Shown here: positions 13,209 to 15,078 of the stretch, piece after piece
Layout of the letters: every line of letters begins with the position of its first letter
How positions within the stretch are numbered: position 1 is the stretch's first letter
Assembly: GCA_007120055.1 (NCBI GenBank)
Contig: SKOL01000577.1
Span: 1-15,078 of the forward strand
DNA length: 15,078 bases
Source: Anaerobacillus sp.
Lineage (GTDB): Bacteria; Bacillota; Bacilli; Bacillales_H; Anaerobacillaceae
Direction: 5' to 3'
Notes under the pieces: generated by a model
Databases searched by the model: none
Told to the model about the DNA's origin: nothing
The model's input: the letters and a program-made list of their open reading frames with translations, nothing else
Made by a program: the position numbers and the translations under genes

Positions 13209-14344
13209 CGACTATCCCCCTTTTCCGATTGTTTAGAAACATTTGGCACTTTAATAGCTAACATTGTTCCTTTGTGAGAAATAACTTCTAAAGACCCATT
13301 CACAAATTCAAGTCGTTCCTTCATTCCTTGAAGACCATTACCACGCAAGTCATAAAGAGGTCCCGAGATACCGACTCCGTTATCGATAACTTTAACAAGA
13401 AACTCTGTCGTTGACTGCTCGATAATGAGTGAACAAGAGGTAGCTTGACTATGTTTTACAACATTATTAATTGCTTCTTTTATACACATACTAACGACAT
13501 TTTCAGCAATTAATGAAATATTAAATACTTTCGGGTTTCCTTTTAAAGTAAACTGAATTTGAGCAGCATTTAAAATCTGTTTCACTCGATAAATTTCGTC
13601 TTCTAACTTCGTGCCACGCATTTCCGTCACCATTTCACGAACTTCTTTCAGGGCAATTCGTGCTGTTTTTTGGACATCTTTAATTTCTTGGCGAGCGAGA
13701 TTTGGATTTTTATGAACTAATTTACTTGCTAAATCGCTTTTTAAGCCTATTAATGAAAGCTTTTGTCCAAGAGTGTCGTGTAGGTCGCGAGAAATTCTTT
13801 GGCGCTCTTCTAGTTTAACAAGCTCAGAAATTCGTTTATTAGCATCCTCTAATTTTCCTTGGAGGACATCTTCTTTATTTTTATTATAAGTGCTAACCGG
13901 CAAAAGAATAACTGCCATCAAACTAAGTACAACAAACGGTAGTTGTGTGACTAAAACACGATTATGCACAGTTACGAAACCATAATAAATCGTCGAAAGT
14001 GTCGTGATAAGTAAAATAATATATAAAATAATAAAGGCCTTTCGATTTTTTAAGTTCCCGATAAAAAATGCTAAAAAGAGAAAGAAATAAATATAGCCAA
14101 ATTTCAAACTCATTGCTGTTGAAATCGCAATTTGGACACTCGTCCAAAAATAGACAAGCCACCCTTTAGAAATAAAGGATAGCACATAGCATATGAAGAA
14201 CCCGACAACCATGATAATACCAAATACTGTATGTGCCGTAGCTGATGTTTGAAAAATAAAGTAAAAAGGAAGGATATAGAAGACAATCCAAACATAAGGG
14301 CTAAGCCCTGTGTGTTCACGAAATTTTTGTCTTAATTTAGTCAT
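13205..14344 (-). CDS. desK: DesK, membrane-order (cold) sensor histidine kinase
   Basis: 379 residues. Four to five closely spaced membrane spans cover about residues 16-150. A short coiled linker (155-182) follows, then the HisKA_3 dimerisation domain with phospho-acceptor H189 in ISRDLHDTLGQKLSLIGLK, and a compact HATPase with KEAINNVVKHS, DNGVG and GLQGMKERL. This is the DesK signature; B. subtilis DesK is of similar size with its His at the equivalent place. It senses membrane thickness and order through the transmembrane part and switches between kinase and phosphatase. A strong ribosome site, AAGGAGGAGG, precedes the ATG. It follows des by 114 bp and overlaps desR by 4 bases. Confidence 0.93.
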   Translation of the reverse strand: MTKLRQKFREHTGLSPYVWIVFYILPFYFIFQTSATAHTVFGIIMVVGFFICYVLSFISKGWLVYFWTSVQIAISTAMSLKFGYIYFFLFLAFFIGNLKNRKAFIILYIILLITTLSTIYYGFVTVHNRVLVTQLPFVVLSLMAVILLPVSTYNKNKEDVLQGKLEDANKRISELVKLEERQRISRDLHDTLGQKLSLIGLKSDLASKLVHKNPNLARQEIKDVQKTARIALKEVREMVTEMRGTKLEDEIYRVKQILNAAQIQFTLKGNPKVFNISLIAENVVSMCIKEAINNVVKHSQATSCSLIIEQSTTEFLVKVIDNGVGISGPLYDLRGNGLQGMKERLEFVNGSLEVISHKGTMLAIKVPNVSKQSEKGDSR

Positions 14345-14405
14345 CTTCTACCTCCTCCTTTTTGCTGAAATTTTTTATGAATGAATGGTGATACGGTTTG
14401 GCGGT

Positions 14406-14421
14406 GATGAAATTTGTCATC
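14406..14421. promoter_or_regulatory. Inverted repeat between des and desK, possible DesR-type operator
   Basis: GATGA-AATTTG-TCATC is a perfect 5-bp inverted repeat with a 6-bp centre, located in the 114-bp gap between des and desK. Its minus-strand form ATGACAAATTTCAT is of the paired ATGAC/GTCAT-like type that I associate with DesR targets, but I cannot verify the consensus here. It could also be a weak RNA hairpin between the two genes. Confidence 0.25.
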
Positions 14422-14458
14422 CCTATCCTAACTGTCACACTTACTAGTAGTATATAGC

Positions 14459-15078
14459 TTAGTTGATTTTCCTCGCAAGTTCAATGTCATTATCATTACA
14501 TTGCTCACCGATGCGTTCAATTGTGTTACTTTTATAACCTTTTAATTCTTTAAAACTAACAAACGTTTTATTTTCTTCGTCCCAAAGGCGATAGCTTAGC
14601 GATTTTAAGCTCGTTCGGAGCGTAACCGTTGTTGCTTTTTGAAGAGGGATCGTTTCGTTATGCGCTTTTTCTAAGTGATAGTTTGGGACTCTTGGACTCA
14701 AATGGTGAACATGGTGAAAGCCGATGTTACCAGTTAGCCACTGTAACGGTTTTGGCAGCTGATAATAAGAACTTCCCTCTACAGCAGCTTGTACATAACT
14801 CCACTCATTTTCATGTTCAAAATAAGAGTGTTCAAACTGGTGCTGGACGTAAAACAACCAAATACCTAGTAAACCCGATAAGAAAAAGATTGGTCCTTGG
14901 ATCATTACAAATGCTTGCCAGCCAATAAGCAAGATTAATAACGCATATAAAGCGACTATCGCTACATTTGTTACATACGTATTAATGCGTTCCTTAGGCT
15001 TTGCTCCTTTTCGATTAAATCGATATTCAATGAGGAACACCGCAACCGGTCCAACACCAAGCATAATAAAAGGATTAC
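14459..15078 (-). CDS. des: Acyl-lipid fatty acid desaturase Des, C-terminal part (partial)
   Basis: The frame ends with TAA at 14461-14459 and runs without a stop to the window edge; the ATG at 15064 is internal (preceded by Asn-Pro-Phe-Ile). About 206 residues of a membrane-bound di-iron desaturase are visible. They include two hydrophobic spans, the histidine box HQFEH, and the third box in NIGFHHVHHLSPRVPNY, where the HHVHH cluster binds iron. The phrase EWSYVQAAVEGSS-Y-LPK is typical of Bacillus Des, which introduces a cis double bond into membrane lipid acyl chains after a temperature drop. The order des-desK-desR and the strand match the known B. subtilis locus. The first histidine box and the DesR-controlled promoter are outside the window. 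Confidence 0.92.
   Translation of the reverse strand, partial: NPFIMLGVGPVAVFLIEYRFNRKGAKPKERINTYVTNVAIVALYALLILLIGWQAFVMIQGPIFFLSGLLGIWLFYVQHQFEHSYFEHENEWSYVQAAVEGSSYYQLPKPLQWLTGNIGFHHVHHLSPRVPNYHLEKAHNETIPLQKATTVTLRTSLKSLSYRLWDEENKTFVSFKELKGYKSNTIERIGEQCNDNDIELARKIN

Noticed and set aside
1..15078. CRISPR arrays, tRNA or rRNA genes, insertion sequences, phage genes
   Set aside because: No regularly spaced repeats, no cloverleaf or rRNA-like segments and no transposase or integrase motifs were found on either strand by eye.

Overview
The window looks like a piece of a low-GC Bacillaceae chromosome. The shikimate kinase tail, the desaturase-DesK-DesR cluster, a Sda homologue and the kip/ycs-type 5-oxoprolinase genes are all typical of Bacillus relatives, and the ribosome binding sites are of the strong AGGAGG type. 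The multihaem c-type cytochromes suggest a lineage capable of anaerobic or alternative-acceptor respiration. I cannot name a species. Except for two genes at the left edge, everything is encoded on the minus strand, so the window reads biologically from right to left.

Layout from left to right. (1) 1-739, plus strand: the C-terminal end of aroK, then a small flavin/pyridoxamine-oxidase-fold stress protein, ended by a hairpin shared with the opposite strand. (2) 762-3592, minus strand: a cytochrome region. It holds a five-haem lipoprotein and two close paralogues of a tetrahaem NapC/NrfH-type membrane quinol dehydrogenase. Each paralogue has its own, similar, terminator. The 46-codon sporulation checkpoint gene sda lies between the two paralogues. 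(3) 3943-7794, minus strand: a four-gene operon with an NRAMP-fold transporter and the three 5-oxoprolinase subunits pxpB, pxpA and pxpC, closed by a terminator. Upstream lies a good sigma-54 (-24/-12) promoter, and about 100 bp further upstream a perfect inverted repeat suited to an enhancer site. (4) 7933-12478, minus strand: a tightly overlapping operon of a 37-residue single-span membrane protein, a sodium:solute symporter, a membrane histidine kinase and an NtrC-type sigma-54 activator. (5) 12529-15078, minus strand: the des-desK-desR membrane-fluidity system, with des cut by the window edge.

How the parts may work together. The most coherent unit is blocks 3 and 4. I infer a sensor operon (symporter plus kinase plus sigma-54 activator) that switches on a sigma-54-dependent catabolic operon converting 5-oxoproline (pyroglutamate) to glutamate. 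The effector and the transported substrate are not shown by sequence. In block 2, quinol would be oxidised by the NrfH-like tetrahaem proteins and the electrons passed to the surface-anchored pentahaem lipoprotein. The terminal acceptor is unknown. In block 5, DesK senses membrane order and DesR activates the desaturase.
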